DNA of 13,982 nt. It comes from a bacterium (lineage in GTDB: Bacteria > UBA9089 > JAHJRX01). How positions within the stretch are numbered: the stretch's first letter is position 1; each line of letters opens with the position of its first letter. The stretch covers positions 1 through 13,982 of the forward strand of contig JASEGW010000034.1 in assembly GCA_030017825.1 (NCBI GenBank), in the 5' to 3' direction. Below, in pieces: positions 13,980 to 13,982 of this stretch. Under the pieces are notes generated by a model. It was not told the DNA's origin. It searched no databases and saw only the letters and a program-made list of their open reading frames with translations. The position numbers and the translations under genes were made by a program.

Positions 13980-13982
13980 TCC

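Overview
The window is AT-rich (sampled stretches range from about 23% to 50% G+C). Every gene I can support lies on the minus strand, so the order of transcription runs from the right edge to the left: guaB3, guaA, purB, purF, waaA, wzz, a multi-SLBB (wza-like) export gene, wzi, then purM and a potassium channel. WaaA (Kdo transferase to lipid A) and a Wzi-type outer-membrane protein show a Gram-negative (diderm) bacterium. PurF has the Bacillus-like [4Fe-4S] form, PurB is the short 431-residue form, and the IMP dehydrogenase is the CBS-less GuaB3 form best known from cyanobacteria. Together with the low G+C this fits no common cultured proteobacterium; an uncultured candidate-phylum lineage is plausible, but I cannot name it from sequence alone.

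Right block (8236-13982), purine nucleotides. A near-ideal sigma70 promoter (TTGACA, 17 nt, TATAAT) with a palindrome over its -10 box drives guaB3 and guaA (4-nt gap, IMP to XMP to GMP). purB (adenylosuccinate lyase) and purF (PRPP amidotransferase, the committed step) follow. A degenerate 7-nt tandem repeat fills most of the guaA-purB gap. A likely intrinsic terminator for an unseen upstream gene lies directly before the promoter.

Middle block (2059-8136), cell surface. waaA, wzz, the six-SLBB export gene and wzi are packed tightly (gap of 17 nt, 4-nt overlap, 1-nt overlap) and look like one transcription unit. Its parts are a Kdo transferase, an inner-membrane chain-length regulator without kinase domain, a long periplasmic/outer-membrane export protein, and an outer-membrane capsule-attachment protein. 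No glycosyltransferases, flippase or polymerase are present here. The block looks more AT-rich than its neighbours and separates purF from purM.

Left block (1-2058). Between wzi and purM lies an 82-bp non-coding element with perfect 14-bp terminal inverted repeats and a 7/8 matching 8-bp flanking duplication, which reads as an IS66-type MITE. purM (AIR synthetase) is followed after 2 nt by a six-helix voltage-gated K+ channel with a very regular S4 helix. The extreme left edge looks like the end of an insertion sequence with subterminal direct repeats.

Nothing here is a clearly new system. The best leads are the surface cassette set inside purine genes with a MITE at its border, the GuaB3-GuaA pairing, and the operator-like palindrome on the guaB3 promoter. 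No rRNA, tRNA, CRISPR or riboswitch was recognised, and no gene-free stretch exceeds 300 bases.
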